A DNA stretch of 64,000 bases from JAALLB01 sp017643495 (GCA_965216105.1 OZ244147.1:2170001-2234000), one strand, 5' to 3'; counted from the first letter of the stretch, positions 16,545 through 25,342 are shown. Notes: generated from the sequence alone by a model not told the origin. Numbers and translations are program-made.

Positions 16545-16922
16545 CTACAGCATTGCGCGCCCAAACCAAAGCCCGGCGAACACTGCAGCAATCGAAAATA
16601 CCACGCTGACCAATACATAAGTCAGTGCCAGGGACAATTCAGACCGTTCAACCAGATTGGCAACATCCAGGGAAAATGCGGAAAAGGTGGTAAAGCCGCC
16701 CAGGAAACCAGTTGCCACGAACAATCTCAATTCCGCCGATGTTCCGCTTCTCCTGGCCAGCCAGGATATGAATATCCCCATCAGAAGAGAGCCAAAAACA
16801 TTCACAAACAATGTGCCGTAGGGAAATCCGATTCCCATTAATCTCATTGCTGCGATGCCGGAAAGATGGCGGAATGCTGCACCAAGCGCCCCGCCGGCGG
16901 CAACAAGCAACACATGTGTCAT
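16545..16922 (-). CDS. crcB: Fluoride exporter CrcB/Fluc
   Basis: A 125-residue four-helix membrane protein that works as an antiparallel dimeric fluoride channel. Family motifs are GGALGAAFRHL at the N-terminus, GTLFVNVFGSLLMG in helix 2, and GFLGGFTTFSAFSLD in helix 3, which holds the phenylalanine-box and sodium-site residues. ATG 16922 was chosen because it overlaps the rarA stop codon by four bases (ATGA) and gives the standard family N-terminus. No fluoride riboswitch is visible upstream, which is inside rarA. Confidence 0.95.
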   Translation of the reverse strand: MTHVLLVAAGGALGAAFRHLSGIAAMRLMGIGFPYGTLFVNVFGSLLMGIFISWLARRSGTSAELRLFVATGFLGGFTTFSAFSLDVANLVERSELSLALTYVLVSVVFSIAAVFAGLWFGRAML

Positions 16923-18235
16923 GCCTGCCTCCGTTCGCGCCGCAATTTCTCCCAATACTCAAGCCGTTTTATGACATCACGCTCAAATCCGCGCTCAACC
17001 GGTTCATAGTATTTCTGGCGGCCCATCTTTTCCGGGAAGTAATCCTGTCCGGAAAAGGCATCAGGCTGATCATGATCATACAAATAGCCTTTGCCGTACC
17101 CTTCATCTGTCATCAGTTTGGTCGGCGCATTCAGAATATGTTTCGGTGGAAGCAGCGATCCGTTCTGCCGCGCTGATGCCTTTGCATGCTTTAGGGCGAC
17201 ATGTACTGCATTGGATTTCGGTGCACTGGCTAGATAAACAGCTGCCTGGGCCAAAGCCCTGTCACCTTCTGCTTCTCCCAGAAAATCAAATGCCTGGGTT
17301 GCCGCCATCGTGACTACCAGTGCGTTGGGGTCGGCATTGCCAATATCTTCGCTTGCCATGACAACCAGCCTGCGGCCTATGAAGCGGCGGTCTTCGCCCG
17401 CTTCCATCATCCGTGCCAGATAATACAAAGCAGCATCCGGATCGGACCCCCGCACTGATTTGTGCAGAGCGCTGATCAGGTTGTAGTGCCCGTCCTGCCC
17501 CTTGTCATAGATGGGAGCCCTTCTTTGCAACGCATTCTGCAATGCATCTGCATCGAGCACCTCATCGCTTCCGGCTATTCGCCACACTTCTTCTGCCAGT
17601 GAAATAATGGCTCTTCCATCACCGTCAGCCATTCGAACCAGTGATGATCGCGCCTGCGCATCAAGTGGCAGTTTTCTGTCCATCATCTCCTCTGCCCGCT
17701 CCAGCAATAGTACAAGACTGTTCTCGTCATGGCTGATAAAGGTAAGAACAGTTGCACGGGAAAGCAGGGCTGCGTTGAGTTCGAAAGACGGGTTTTCTGT
17801 GGTTGCCCCGACCAGGACAATGGTTCCGTCTTCCATAACCGGAAGAAAACTGTCCAGCTGGGCACGGTTAAACCGGTGTATTTCGTCCACAAACAACAAG
17901 GTTTTGCGGCCACTGGCAGCATGCATCCTGGCGGTTTCGAAGACTTTCTTGAGATCCGAGACACCTGAGAAAATGGCCGATACCTGCATGAATGCCAGAT
18001 CACACTCACCGGCAAGCAAACGGGCTACCGTTGTCTTTCCTGTCCCGGGCGGACCCCAAAAGATCATGCTTCCAAGGGAACCCGAAGCGATCATTCTCGT
18101 GATTGTGCCGTTGTTGCCGGTCAAGTGGTCCTGACCCACAACCTCAGACAGGGACGACGGGCGAAGGCGCTCTGCCAGAGGCGCATTCGCATCAGATATC
18201 TGTTTGGAGTTTTCTTTGTGAAACAGGTCAGCCAA
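16919..18235 (-). CDS. rarA: Replication-associated recombination protein A (RarA/MgsA)
   Basis: A 438-residue AAA+ ATPase that acts at stalled replication forks. After PLAERLRPSSLSEVVGQDHL, Walker A is GPPGTGKTT at residues 61-69 and Walker B is VDEIHRF near 115. Sensor 1 is GATTENPSF. The C-terminal tetramerisation domain includes SALHKSVRGSDPDAALYYLARM and FIGRRLVVMASEDIG, both diagnostic for RarA rather than RuvB or DnaX. It begins eight bases after the Do protease stop and overlaps crcB, forming a compact operon. Confidence 0.97.
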   Translation of the reverse strand: MADLFHKENSKQISDANAPLAERLRPSSLSEVVGQDHLTGNNGTITRMIASGSLGSMIFWGPPGTGKTTVARLLAGECDLAFMQVSAIFSGVSDLKKVFETARMHAASGRKTLLFVDEIHRFNRAQLDSFLPVMEDGTIVLVGATTENPSFELNAALLSRATVLTFISHDENSLVLLLERAEEMMDRKLPLDAQARSSLVRMADGDGRAIISLAEEVWRIAGSDEVLDADALQNALQRRAPIYDKGQDGHYNLISALHKSVRGSDPDAALYYLARMMEAGEDRRFIGRRLVVMASEDIGNADPNALVVTMAATQAFDFLGEAEGDRALAQAAVYLASAPKSNAVHVALKHAKASARQNGSLLPPKHILNAPTKLMTDEGYGKGYLYDHDQPDAFSGQDYFPEKMGRQKYYEPVERGFERDVIKRLEYWEKLRRERRQA

Positions 18236-18243
18236 AACCGGTC

Positions 18244-19755
18244 CTATCTCAAATATTGCCGGAACACCCTGCCACGACGCTCCAGAACAAGCTCCCTGCC
18301 CTGACGCTCCACGACAATTTGCCAGCGGTTTGTTCTTTGTTGCAACGGGCGGGAAAGGTTTGCAACACGCTCTATTGCCGTGCCGTTGATTTCCCGGATG
18401 ATGTCTCCCGGCCGGATCCGCATACCCGCTGCAGGAGACCGCCTTTTCAATTCCAGTACAATCACACCGGTCTTGTTGCCGGGCACCCTTATCTTCTGGG
18501 CAAGTGCGGGAGAGAGATTGGCGACGGTTGCTCCGCCAAGTATCGAATTTGCAGGCAACAATGTCTCATTTGCAGGGATTGTTTCCGGTGCAGCTTCCAG
18601 AACCAAGGTTTTGGTAGAACGGTTACCACGGCTGATAACCCGGATTTTCGCATCATTGCCGATGCCGACTGTCGTCAGAAGGTATCCAAGCGCATTCACA
18701 TGGGGAATGCGCCGTCCGTTGATTGCAAGAATTACATCCCCTGCACGAATACCGGCCCGGTCGGCCGGGCCATCGGAAACCACTTCGGTAACCATTGCCC
18801 CACGTGGCCGTTTCAAGCCGATCGCGCTTGCAATTTCCGGTGTGACGGCCTGAAAAGATGCTCCAATCCACGGGCGGTTCAAGGTATCCCCGACCCGTGA
18901 AGATTCGAGCGCTACCGACACCATGTTGGAGGGAATCGCAAAGCCGATACCGTTTGAACCACCTGAGCGGGAGAAAATAGCGGTATTAATGCCTATCAAT
19001 CTGCCCTTCATGTCGACAAGCGCGCCACCCGAATTTCCCGGATTGATCGCTGCATCGGTTTGCAGGAAGAAACCAAAATCACCAATTCCCTTTGAAGAAC
19101 GGGCAACAGCAGAAATTATCCCGCTGGTTACCGTCTGCCCCACACCAAAGGGATTTCCGATTGCAAGGACAAGATCACCCACTTGCGCCCTGTCGGAATT
19201 GCCTAGCTCGACAGTGGGAAACTCTTCGTCAGAATCGATCTGCAAAACAGCAAGATCCGATTCTTCATCCTTGAGCACAATTTCTGCAGGAAATTCACGT
19301 CCGTCAGACAGCGCGATTTTCATTTCGTCTGCATCCTTGATGACATGGTAGTTTGTGATCACCATGCCATCCTTGGCTACGATAACACCCGAGCCAAGCG
19401 AATTCTGGCTGCGCTGTCTGTTGCCGCCTCCAAAAAACCTTTCAAAGAACGGGTCACCGGCAAAGGGAGAAACCTGTCTGACTTTTCGCACCGCATAAAC
19501 ATTGACCACTGCTGGCGCAACTGATCGCACCAAGGGCGCAAACGACAGCGTGATTTCCTCACGTGTTTCCGGAACCCGGGATGCATCGTTCTGCTGCTCC
19601 TGCTTGCGCTCGGAACGTCCGCGCAACAAATCCTCAATACCCTGGCGAAACACATCTTCCACGCTTTTCTGGGCAAATGCCGACATTACGGGACTTGCAA
19701 GCATCAAAACCAGAGACAGGGCTGACACAATCATGAAATCTAAACGGAAACGCAT
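18244..19755 (-). CDS. Do/DegQ-like periplasmic serine protease
   Basis: A 503-residue HtrA-family protease and chaperone. A signal peptide (RFRLDFMIVSALSLVLMLAS, cleaved near SAFAQ) sends it to the periplasm. The trypsin-like triad is visible as TNYHVIKDADE (His), DEESDLAVL (Asp) and INPGNSGGALV (Ser). Two PDZ domains follow, the first around RPWIGASFQAVTP and the second around ATVANLSPALAQK. ATG 19755 has GAAAGG six bases upstream; ATG 19761 is also possible. The frame continues upstream to 19878, but that part would precede the signal peptide. It lies between the terminator after rplQ and rarA, and heads the rarA-crcB unit. Confidence 0.93.
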   Translation of the reverse strand: MRFRLDFMIVSALSLVLMLASPVMSAFAQKSVEDVFRQGIEDLLRGRSERKQEQQNDASRVPETREEITLSFAPLVRSVAPAVVNVYAVRKVRQVSPFAGDPFFERFFGGGNRQRSQNSLGSGVIVAKDGMVITNYHVIKDADEMKIALSDGREFPAEIVLKDEESDLAVLQIDSDEEFPTVELGNSDRAQVGDLVLAIGNPFGVGQTVTSGIISAVARSSKGIGDFGFFLQTDAAINPGNSGGALVDMKGRLIGINTAIFSRSGGSNGIGFAIPSNMVSVALESSRVGDTLNRPWIGASFQAVTPEIASAIGLKRPRGAMVTEVVSDGPADRAGIRAGDVILAINGRRIPHVNALGYLLTTVGIGNDAKIRVISRGNRSTKTLVLEAAPETIPANETLLPANSILGGATVANLSPALAQKIRVPGNKTGVIVLELKRRSPAAGMRIRPGDIIREINGTAIERVANLSRPLQQRTNRWQIVVERQGRELVLERRGRVFRQYLR

Positions 19756-19860
19756 GGGCATCCTTTCGCGAGTTGGGGCTGGAAACCATTTTAGCCAAGA
19801 CTGTGCATTCATGACACAGGCTTTTTCCAACATTTTGGCAGTCGATGAATCTGTTGTTAC

Positions 19861-19894
19861 AAAAGAAAAGGTCCGCACGGAGACCGCACGGACC
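19861..19894 (-). terminator. Rho-independent terminator ending the alpha operon
   Basis: On the minus strand GGTCCGTGCGG, loop TCT and CCGTGCGGACC form an 11-pair stem with two G-U pairs (19894-19870), followed by TTTTCTTTT (19869-19861). It begins 24 bases after the rplQ stop. The two wobble pairs form only in minus-strand RNA. Confidence 0.88.
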
Positions 19895-19918
19895 TAAAAT
19901 CAAGTAATTGAGAAGAGA

Positions 19919-20350
19919 TCAGGCTTCTGCCGGTGCTTCCTCAACCTCAAGAGCGTCCATCCGCTCCCGGTCTTTCTTGCCCTTGGCATCAACATCCCGG
20001 TCAACCAGCTCAATGACTGCAAGAGGAGCATTGTCCCCATAGCGGAAGCCGGCTTTCAGAACGCGTGTGTAACCACCATTGCGGTCCTTGTAGCGCGGGC
20101 CGAGGACATCAAACAGTTTCTTGGTCTGCTCAACATCGCGGATACGTGAAATAACGAGGCGACGGGCATGAAGGTCGCCGCGCTTGCCCAGTGTGATCAG
20201 CTTGTCCACGACAGAACGCAGTTCTTTCGCCTTGGGCAAAGTCGTCACGATTTGCTCATGTTCGATCAGCGATGCAGCCATGTTGGCAAACATTGCCTTG
20301 CGATGGCTTGCTGTACGATTCAGTTTACGGCCTTGTTTACGGTGGCGCAT
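19919..20350 (-). CDS. rplQ: 50S ribosomal protein L17
   Basis: A 143-residue large-subunit protein near the peptide exit tunnel. MRHRKQGRKLNRTASHRKAM at the start is the family signature, followed by ASLIEHEQIVTTLPKAKELR. The core matches the roughly 120-residue bacterial form; the extra end is acidic and lysine-poor (MDALEVEEAPAEA), a tail common in alphaproteobacteria. It is the last gene of the alpha operon, 87 bases after rpoA and just before a strong terminator. Confidence 0.98.
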   Translation of the reverse strand: MRHRKQGRKLNRTASHRKAMFANMAASLIEHEQIVTTLPKAKELRSVVDKLITLGKRGDLHARRLVISRIRDVEQTKKLFDVLGPRYKDRNGGYTRVLKAGFRYGDNAPLAVIELVDRDVDAKGKKDRERMDALEVEEAPAEA

Positions 20351-20409
20351 TTCAGCTCCCCTTCTCTATTTTGCTGCAACCTGGCACTTAAGACTGCAGC
20401 GTGGTTGTC

Positions 20410-20428
20410 GGGACCGCCTCGCGGCCCC
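20410..20428 (-). other. Hairpin between rpoA and rplQ
   Basis: Minus-strand RNA GGGGCCGC, loop GAG and GCGGUCCC gives eight pairs including one G-U; the plus-strand transcript would have a mismatch there. It lies just after the rpoA stop, with no T-run following, so it more likely affects processing or stability than termination. Confidence 0.45.
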
Positions 20429-20437
20429 TTTTATATT

Positions 20438-21448
20438 TTAGTACTGATCCTCGTAACGCTTTGCGAGGTCCTCAATATTTTCAGGCGGCCATGCCGGGAT
20501 CTCCATGCCAAGATGCAGTCCCATTCCGGCCAGTACTTCCTTGATCTCATTAAGCGACTTGCGACCAAAGTTCGGAGTGCGAAGCATTTCCGCTTCCGTC
20601 TTCTGGATCAGGTCGCCAATATAGACAATGTTGTCGTTCTTCAGGCAGTTTGCAGAACGAACTGACAGTTCGAGTTCGTCGACTTTCTTGAGAAGTGCCG
20701 GGTTGAATGCCAACTCGGCAACTTCTTCCTGGACTTCCTCTTTCTGTGGCTCTTCGAAATTGACGAAAATCGAGAGCTGGTCCTGCAGAATACGCGCTGC
20801 GTAGGCAACAGCATCTTCAGGAGTGACCGAACCATCAGTTTCAACTGTGAGGGTCAGTTTGTCATAATCAAGAACCTGCCCTTCGCGGGTTTTCTCGATC
20901 TTGTAGGAAACCTTACGAACCGGAGAATAAAGGCTATCGACAGGGATGAGGCCAATCGGCGCATCCTCTGAACGGTTGTTCTCCGCAGCTACATATCCCT
21001 TGCCTGTATTCACAGTAAGTTCCATGCGGATCTCGGCGCCCTCATCAAGGGTGCAGATCTGGTGCTCAGGGTTCAGAACCTCAACATCGCCAACTGTCTG
21101 GATATCGGCAGCAGTCACAACGCCCGGCCCTTCCTTGCGGATGACCATGCGCTTGGGGCCCTCGCCCTCCATGCGCAGCGCAATCTCCTTGACGTTCAGG
21201 ATAATGTCCGTAACGTCTTCGCGCACACCTGCGATAGAAGAGAATTCGTGCAATACGCCATCAATTTGCACAGCAGTTACAGCCGCACCCTGCAGCGATG
21301 AAAGCAGCACGCGACGCAAGGCATTGCCAAGCGTAAGTCCGAAACCACGCTCAAGTGGCTCGGCAACAATCACGGCTTTCAGGGGTGAACTGGAGACCAC
21401 ATCCAGTTTTGTGGGCTTGATCAGTTCCTGCCAGTTTTTCTGTATCAT
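20438..21448 (-). CDS. rpoA: RNA polymerase alpha subunit
   Basis: A 336-residue subunit that dimerises to seed RNA polymerase assembly. The N-terminal domain includes EPLERGFGLTLGNALRRVLL near residues 31-50, which contacts the beta subunits. The C-terminal domain, after about residue 245, contains LELSVRSANCLKND, the DNA- and activator-binding determinant, and TPNFGRKSLNEIKEVLAGMG. Length is normal. It lies between rpsK and rplQ. Confidence 0.99.
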   Translation of the reverse strand: MIQKNWQELIKPTKLDVVSSSPLKAVIVAEPLERGFGLTLGNALRRVLLSSLQGAAVTAVQIDGVLHEFSSIAGVREDVTDIILNVKEIALRMEGEGPKRMVIRKEGPGVVTAADIQTVGDVEVLNPEHQICTLDEGAEIRMELTVNTGKGYVAAENNRSEDAPIGLIPVDSLYSPVRKVSYKIEKTREGQVLDYDKLTLTVETDGSVTPEDAVAYAARILQDQLSIFVNFEEPQKEEVQEEVAELAFNPALLKKVDELELSVRSANCLKNDNIVYIGDLIQKTEAEMLRTPNFGRKSLNEIKEVLAGMGLHLGMEIPAWPPENIEDLAKRYEDQY

Positions 21449-21467
21449 TTATAATCCCTTGGGTGTC

Positions 21468-21528
21468 TGCCACCATCCCTTCGTGGCATATTCCAAACAT
21501 CTGCCAGCAATGCGGATTTGTTGCTGGC
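21468..21528 (-). other. Two hairpins between rpsK and rpoA
   Basis: GCCAGCAA (21503-21510) and TTGCTGGC (21521-21528) are perfect eight-base arms around ten bases. TGCCAC (21468-21473) and GTGGCA (21483-21488) form a second, six-pair stem. Neither is followed by a T-run on the minus strand. Confidence 0.45.
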
Positions 21529-21542
21529 GGAAACAGTAAACG

Positions 21543-21932
21543 TCAGACGCGGCGCTTTTTCTTGGCCCGGCACCCATTGTGCGGGATAGAGGTTACGTCG
21601 CGGATCGAAGTGATCACAAAACCGGCAGCCTGAAGCGCACGAAGAGCAGACTCGCGTCCCGAACCAGGGCCGCGCACTTCAACCTCAAGGGTTTTCATGC
21701 CATGATCCTGGGCTTTCTTGGCAGCATCCTCGGCAGCAATCTGGGCTGCGTAAGGTGTAGACTTGCGAGAGCCCTTGAAGCCTTGCGCACCTGCTGATGA
21801 CCAGGAAATTGTATTGCCCTGGGCATCTGTAATTGTGACCATGGTGTTGTTGAATGTAGAGTTTACATGCGCCATGCCGGAAGAAATGTTCTTGCGCTCA
21901 CGGCGACGTACTTTTGCGGCTTCTTTTGCCAT
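21543..21932 (-). CDS. rpsK: 30S ribosomal protein S11
   Basis: A 129-residue small-subunit platform protein. Landmarks are GMAHVNSTFNNTMVTITDAQ, SSAGAQGFKGSRKSTPYAAQ, VEVRGPGSGRESALRALQAAGF and the basic end PHNGCRAKKKRRV. It is full length. A structured 112-base gap separates it from rpsM upstream, and 94 bases separate it from rpoA. Confidence 0.99.
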   Translation of the reverse strand: MAKEAAKVRRRERKNISSGMAHVNSTFNNTMVTITDAQGNTISWSSAGAQGFKGSRKSTPYAAQIAAEDAAKKAQDHGMKTLEVEVRGPGSGRESALRALQAAGFVITSIRDVTSIPHNGCRAKKKRRV

Positions 21933-21974
21933 AGATTTACCTTTCCAAAGATCTCTTCACCGCCGTAATACCAG

Positions 21975-22036
21975 CGGCTCCACCCGGAGCCGGAACAAGC
22001 CGCCTCCAAAGAAGCCCGACGCTTTGCGACGGGCTT
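21975..22036 (-). other. Two hairpins between rpsM and rpsK, one terminator-like
   Basis: AAGCCCGACGC (22012-22022) and GCGACGGGCTT (22026-22036) form an 11-position stem with one mismatch and a three-base loop, directly after rpsM on the minus strand and followed by CTTTGG. CGGCTCC (21975-21981) and GGAGCCG (21986-21992) form a second perfect seven-pair stem with a four-base loop. The first could act as a partial attenuator. Confidence 0.5.
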
Positions 22037-22044
22037 TCTCAAAT

Positions 22045-22413
22045 TTACTTCTTCTTGCCTGCAATTGCCTTTGCCGGCCCCTTGCGGGTACGCGCGTTGG
22101 TGCTGGTACGCTGGCCACGTACCGGCAGGCTGCGGCGGTGACGAAGCCCGCGATAACTACCAAGGTCCATAAGACGCTTGATGTTCATTGAAGTTTCCCG
22201 GCGCAGATCGCCTTCAACGATGTGCTCCGCATCAATAACTTCACGAATCTGAAGCAGTTCAGCGTCTGTCAGCTCATTGACCCGGCGTGCCGGATCAAGG
22301 TTTACTTTTGACACAATGTCACCGGCAATCTTGGGCCCAATACCATGTATGTACTGGAGCGCAATGATAACGCGTTTGTTGGTTGGAATGTTGACGCCTG
22401 CAATACGGGCCAT
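22045..22413 (-). CDS. rpsM: 30S ribosomal protein S13
   Basis: A 122-residue protein of the 30S head that contacts the P-site tRNA and L5. MARIAGVNIPTNKRVIIALQ, the helix-hairpin-helix IHGIGPKIAGDI, and RGLRHRRSLPVRGQRTSTNA are typical, with the usual basic end KGPAKAIAGKKK. It is the first gene after a 255-base gap downstream of adk, and may begin a separate transcript. Confidence 0.99.
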   Translation of the reverse strand: MARIAGVNIPTNKRVIIALQYIHGIGPKIAGDIVSKVNLDPARRVNELTDAELLQIREVIDAEHIVEGDLRRETSMNIKRLMDLGSYRGLRHRRSLPVRGQRTSTNARTRKGPAKAIAGKKK

Positions 22414-22611
22414 CTTGTTTCTCCATATTAGCCCATCGGGCTGGTTCTGCTCCTTGGGGAGCGTTTGTTTCTGACGACGCGTCCGGTGGAGCCCGGCCCT
22501 TGCGACGGAAATTCAGAAATTGATACTTTGGCTTTCAAACATCAAAAGCCAGCCTCCGATTTCCCGGTAGGGGATATCAGAACTGACCGCAATATCCTTA
22601 GCGAATGGCGC

Positions 22612-22640
22612 TACTAACGCCGATTCCGGTTAAAGGTCAA
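22612..22640 (-). promoter_or_regulatory. Possible promoter upstream of rpsM
   Basis: Minus-strand TTGACC (22640-22635) and TTAGTA (22617-22612) are 17 bases apart, about 200 bases before the rpsM ATG. The -35 match is good, the -10 weak. It would allow rpsM-rpsK-rpoA-rplQ to be made apart from the spc genes. Confidence 0.35.
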
Positions 22641-22668
22641 GTCTTGATGCAGAAAAATGAAGCTATTT

Positions 22669-23316
22669 TCAGGATTCCAGCACTTTATCTATCTCACCCG
22701 AGATTTCTGCTATCTCTCCCATGCCATCAATTGACGTCAATTGCCCTTTTGCAAAGTAAAAACCAAGCAGTGGCGAGGTTTCCTTGTAATAGGCCATCAG
22801 GCGTGTTCGCAATGTTTCCGCATTGTCGTCAGGCCGTCTTTTGAATTCGGTTGAACCACATTTATCACAGACGCCATCTGTCTCAGGCTTCTTGAACTTG
22901 TCATGGTAGCCTTCACCACACTTGGCGCAGGTATAGCGGCCGGATATGCGCTCTACCAAGGCTTCATCGTCAACCTTCAACTCAATGACATGATCAAGCT
23001 GCAACCCCTTGTCCGCGAGCATTTTTTCAAGTGCTGACGCTTGCTCCAGCGTACGCGGGAAACCATCCAGAATGAAACCGTTGGCACAATCGTCAGCATC
23101 CAGCCGTTCAGAAACGATTGCATTGACAATATCATCCGAAACGAGATTGCCTGCATCCATTACAGCCTTCGCTTTTTTGCCAACCTCAGTCTGGTTCGCA
23201 ACAGCTTCCCTCAACATGTCACCGGTAGAAAGTTGGGGAATGGATTTACGCTCGACCAGAAGTTTGGCCTGAGTTCCCTTTCCCGCGCCGGGAGGTCCAA
23301 GCAGAATCAGTTTCAT
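22669..23316 (-). CDS. adk: Adenylate kinase
   Basis: A 215-residue enzyme that equilibrates ATP and AMP with ADP. The P-loop is GPPGAGKGT at residues 7-15, followed by STGDMLREAV for AMP binding and DGFPRTLEQA. The lid is the long form with a structural zinc site: CAKCGEGYHD and CDKCGS supply four cysteines, so it should bind zinc, unlike the E. coli enzyme. Its ATG overlaps the secY stop by four bases (ATGA), indicating translational coupling. Confidence 0.98.
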   Translation of the reverse strand: MKLILLGPPGAGKGTQAKLLVERKSIPQLSTGDMLREAVANQTEVGKKAKAVMDAGNLVSDDIVNAIVSERLDADDCANGFILDGFPRTLEQASALEKMLADKGLQLDHVIELKVDDEALVERISGRYTCAKCGEGYHDKFKKPETDGVCDKCGSTEFKRRPDDNAETLRTRLMAYYKETSPLLGFYFAKGQLTSIDGMGEIAEISGEIDKVLES

Positions 23317-24653
23317 CGACGTCTTTTTCCTCCGCGAAGTTTCGATTTCTTCAGCATTCCCTCATATTGCTGAGCCAGCAAATGGCCCTGCACTTGTGCC
23401 ACAGTATCCATGGTCACACTCACCATAATGAGCAGTGAGGTTCCGCCAAGGAATGCCGATATACCTGCATTGCTCATGAACACTTCAGGAACAAGGCAGA
23501 CGAACACGAGATAGACTGCACCCACAGTAGTGATGCGTGTCAAAACATAGTCGATGTATTCGGCAGTGCGTTTGCCAGGACGAATACCCGGAATGAAGCC
23601 CCCCTGGTTTTTCAGGTTATCGGCAGTATCCTGGGGATTGAAGACGATTGCCGTGTAGAAAAATGCAAAGAATGCAATCAATCCACCAAAGGTCAGCAAG
23701 TAAAGCGGCTGTCCGCGGCCAAGCGTACTTGTTATTGCCGTAAGCCAGTCCGGCATGTTCTCGGTTCCCGAAAATCCGGCTGCGGTAAGCGGCAAGAGCA
23801 GAAGTGACGAAGCAAAGATTGCCGGAATAACACCTGCAGTATTCAGTTTGAGCGGCAGGTGAGACGAATTGGTCTCAAAAGCACCACTGCGTGTTTGCCG
23901 TTTCGGATACTGGATCAGCAGTTTGCGTTGCGCGCGTTCGACAAAAACAATCAGAACGACGAGTGCAATTGCCACCACCAGAACAGTCAGCATTGTTGGC
24001 GTTGAAATAATCCCCTGCCTGCCCTGCTCCAGAAGTTGGGCAATCGCAGCGGGCATGGCCGCAACAATGCCTGCGAAGATGATTAGTGATATACCATTGC
24101 CGATCCCACGAGCGGTTATTTGCTCACCAAGCCACATCAGGAACATTGTGCCGCCAACAAGTGTAATGACCGTCGATGCCCTGAAGAACCAGCCTGGATC
24201 TTCCACGATGCCCGTACTGCCCTCAAGACCCACAGCTATACCGTATGCCTGAAGGGTTCCGAGCAGAACCGTTCCATAGCGGGTGTACTGATTGATGACC
24301 TTTCGGCCCTGCTCCCCCTCTTTCTTCAATTGTTCGAGCGTTGGAACAACTGATGTCATCAACTGCATGATGATCGAAGCGGAAATGTAAGGCATGATGC
24401 CCAAGGCAAAGATTGCCAACCGTTCAACGGCACCGCCATTGAAAACATTGAGCAGGCCGCCGATGCCGCCTGCCTGGTTTTCAAACGCCTGCGCGTAAGC
24501 CTGGAAGTTGATCCCGGGCAAGGGAATATAAGTACCAAGCCTGTAAACAATCAAAGCGCCAAGTGTGAACCACAGGCGCTTTTTAAGCTCATCGGCTTTT
24601 GAAAAGGATGAAAAACTAAGATTGGCTGCAAGTTGTTCTGCGGCTGATGCCAT
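23313..24653 (-). CDS. secY: Protein translocase subunit SecY
   Basis: A 446-residue membrane channel subunit with ten helices. MASAAEQLAANLSFSSFSKA precedes the family start ELKKRLWFTLGALIVYRLGT. The plug region follows (GGIGGLLNVFNGGAVERLAIF in pieces), and PPxG-like pore and cytosolic loops end with MVSVTMDTVAQVQGHLLAQQYEGM. ATG 24653 was chosen because the SecY alignment begins here; the frame upstream to 24791 crosses the structured rplO-secY gap. Its stop overlaps adk. Confidence 0.98.
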   Translation of the reverse strand: MASAAEQLAANLSFSSFSKADELKKRLWFTLGALIVYRLGTYIPLPGINFQAYAQAFENQAGGIGGLLNVFNGGAVERLAIFALGIMPYISASIIMQLMTSVVPTLEQLKKEGEQGRKVINQYTRYGTVLLGTLQAYGIAVGLEGSTGIVEDPGWFFRASTVITLVGGTMFLMWLGEQITARGIGNGISLIIFAGIVAAMPAAIAQLLEQGRQGIISTPTMLTVLVVAIALVVLIVFVERAQRKLLIQYPKRQTRSGAFETNSSHLPLKLNTAGVIPAIFASSLLLLPLTAAGFSGTENMPDWLTAITSTLGRGQPLYLLTFGGLIAFFAFFYTAIVFNPQDTADNLKNQGGFIPGIRPGKRTAEYIDYVLTRITTVGAVYLVFVCLVPEVFMSNAGISAFLGGTSLLIMVSVTMDTVAQVQGHLLAQQYEGMLKKSKLRGGKRRR

Positions 24654-24796
24654 TGTCGTCTCCCGCGACCTTTCATTCCGGCCCTGCCAAGGGGATGCAC
24701 TCGCAATGGCCGGGCTTGTATTAACACCGCTAGGAAGCAGATGGTTGGTAAGAATCCTGCCCAGTGTGGCAGTCACCTTGTTCCCGCACAAGATAA

Positions 24797-24829
24797 GGGT
24801 TCCGGAATATAATTGCGACCCCGGAACCC
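24797..24829 (-). other. Nine-base inverted repeat between rplO and secY
   Basis: GGGTTCCGG (24797-24805) and CCGGAACCC (24821-24829) are perfect arms around 15 bases, starting 16 bases after the rplO stop on the minus strand. No T-run follows. The whole gap to secY is 191 bases, the longest inside the S10-spc block. Confidence 0.5.
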
Positions 24830-24844
24830 ATATTTAAATCAACG

Positions 24845-25342
24845 TCAGTCGTCGGACTTGTCAGCTTTCTTTGCGGAAGCCTTTTCAAGTACAGTGACCT
24901 TGCCGCCGGCTTTCTCGATCTTTTCGATAGCTGCCTTGGATGCACCTGCAACCTCGAAAGTCAGTCCGGCTTTCAGTTCACCATCCGAGAGGATGCGAAC
25001 ACCGTCATCGACACGACGAATGATGCCGGCTTCAACAAGGCTTTCGGCCGTAACTGTTGTTTTTGCATCAAACTTCTTGGCATCAATTGCCTGCTGAAGA
25101 CGGCCAACAGAGACAGTCTGGTATTTGCGGGCAAAAGAGGCGTTGGAAAATCCGCGTTTAGGGAGACGACGGAAGATCGGCATTTGTCCGCCTTCAAATC
25201 CCTTGATGGCGACACCTGAACGCGATTTCTGTCCTTTGACACCCCGGCCACCGGTTTTTCCTTTGGAAGAACCAATACCGCGGCCAACACGACGGCGCGA
25301 CTTGAGAGCGCCTTCCCGGTCGGTAATTTCATTGAGTTTCAT
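24845..25342 (-). CDS. rplO: 50S ribosomal protein L15
   Basis: A 165-residue large-subunit protein with a long basic N-terminal extension that threads into 23S rRNA (RRRVGRGIGSSKGKTGGRGV and KGQKSRSG). It continues with MPIFRRLPKRGFSN, the family signature. The last 20 residues are Lys/Asp-rich (EKASAKKADKSDD), slightly longer than the E. coli form. It starts 19 bases after rpmD. Confidence 0.98.
   Translation of the reverse strand: MKLNEITDREGALKSRRRVGRGIGSSKGKTGGRGVKGQKSRSGVAIKGFEGGQMPIFRRLPKRGFSNASFARKYQTVSVGRLQQAIDAKKFDAKTTVTAESLVEAGIIRRVDDGVRILSDGELKAGLTFEVAGASKAAIEKIEKAGGKVTVLEKASAKKADKSDD

Noticed and set aside
16923..18235. Fluoride riboswitch controlling crcB
   Set aside because: crcB overlaps the end of rarA and has no leader of its own in which such an aptamer could fold.
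17511..18900. Open frames of 207 and 265 codons opposite rarA and the Do protease gene
   Set aside because: Both lie fully within well-supported genes and cross the gap between them without any domain signal.
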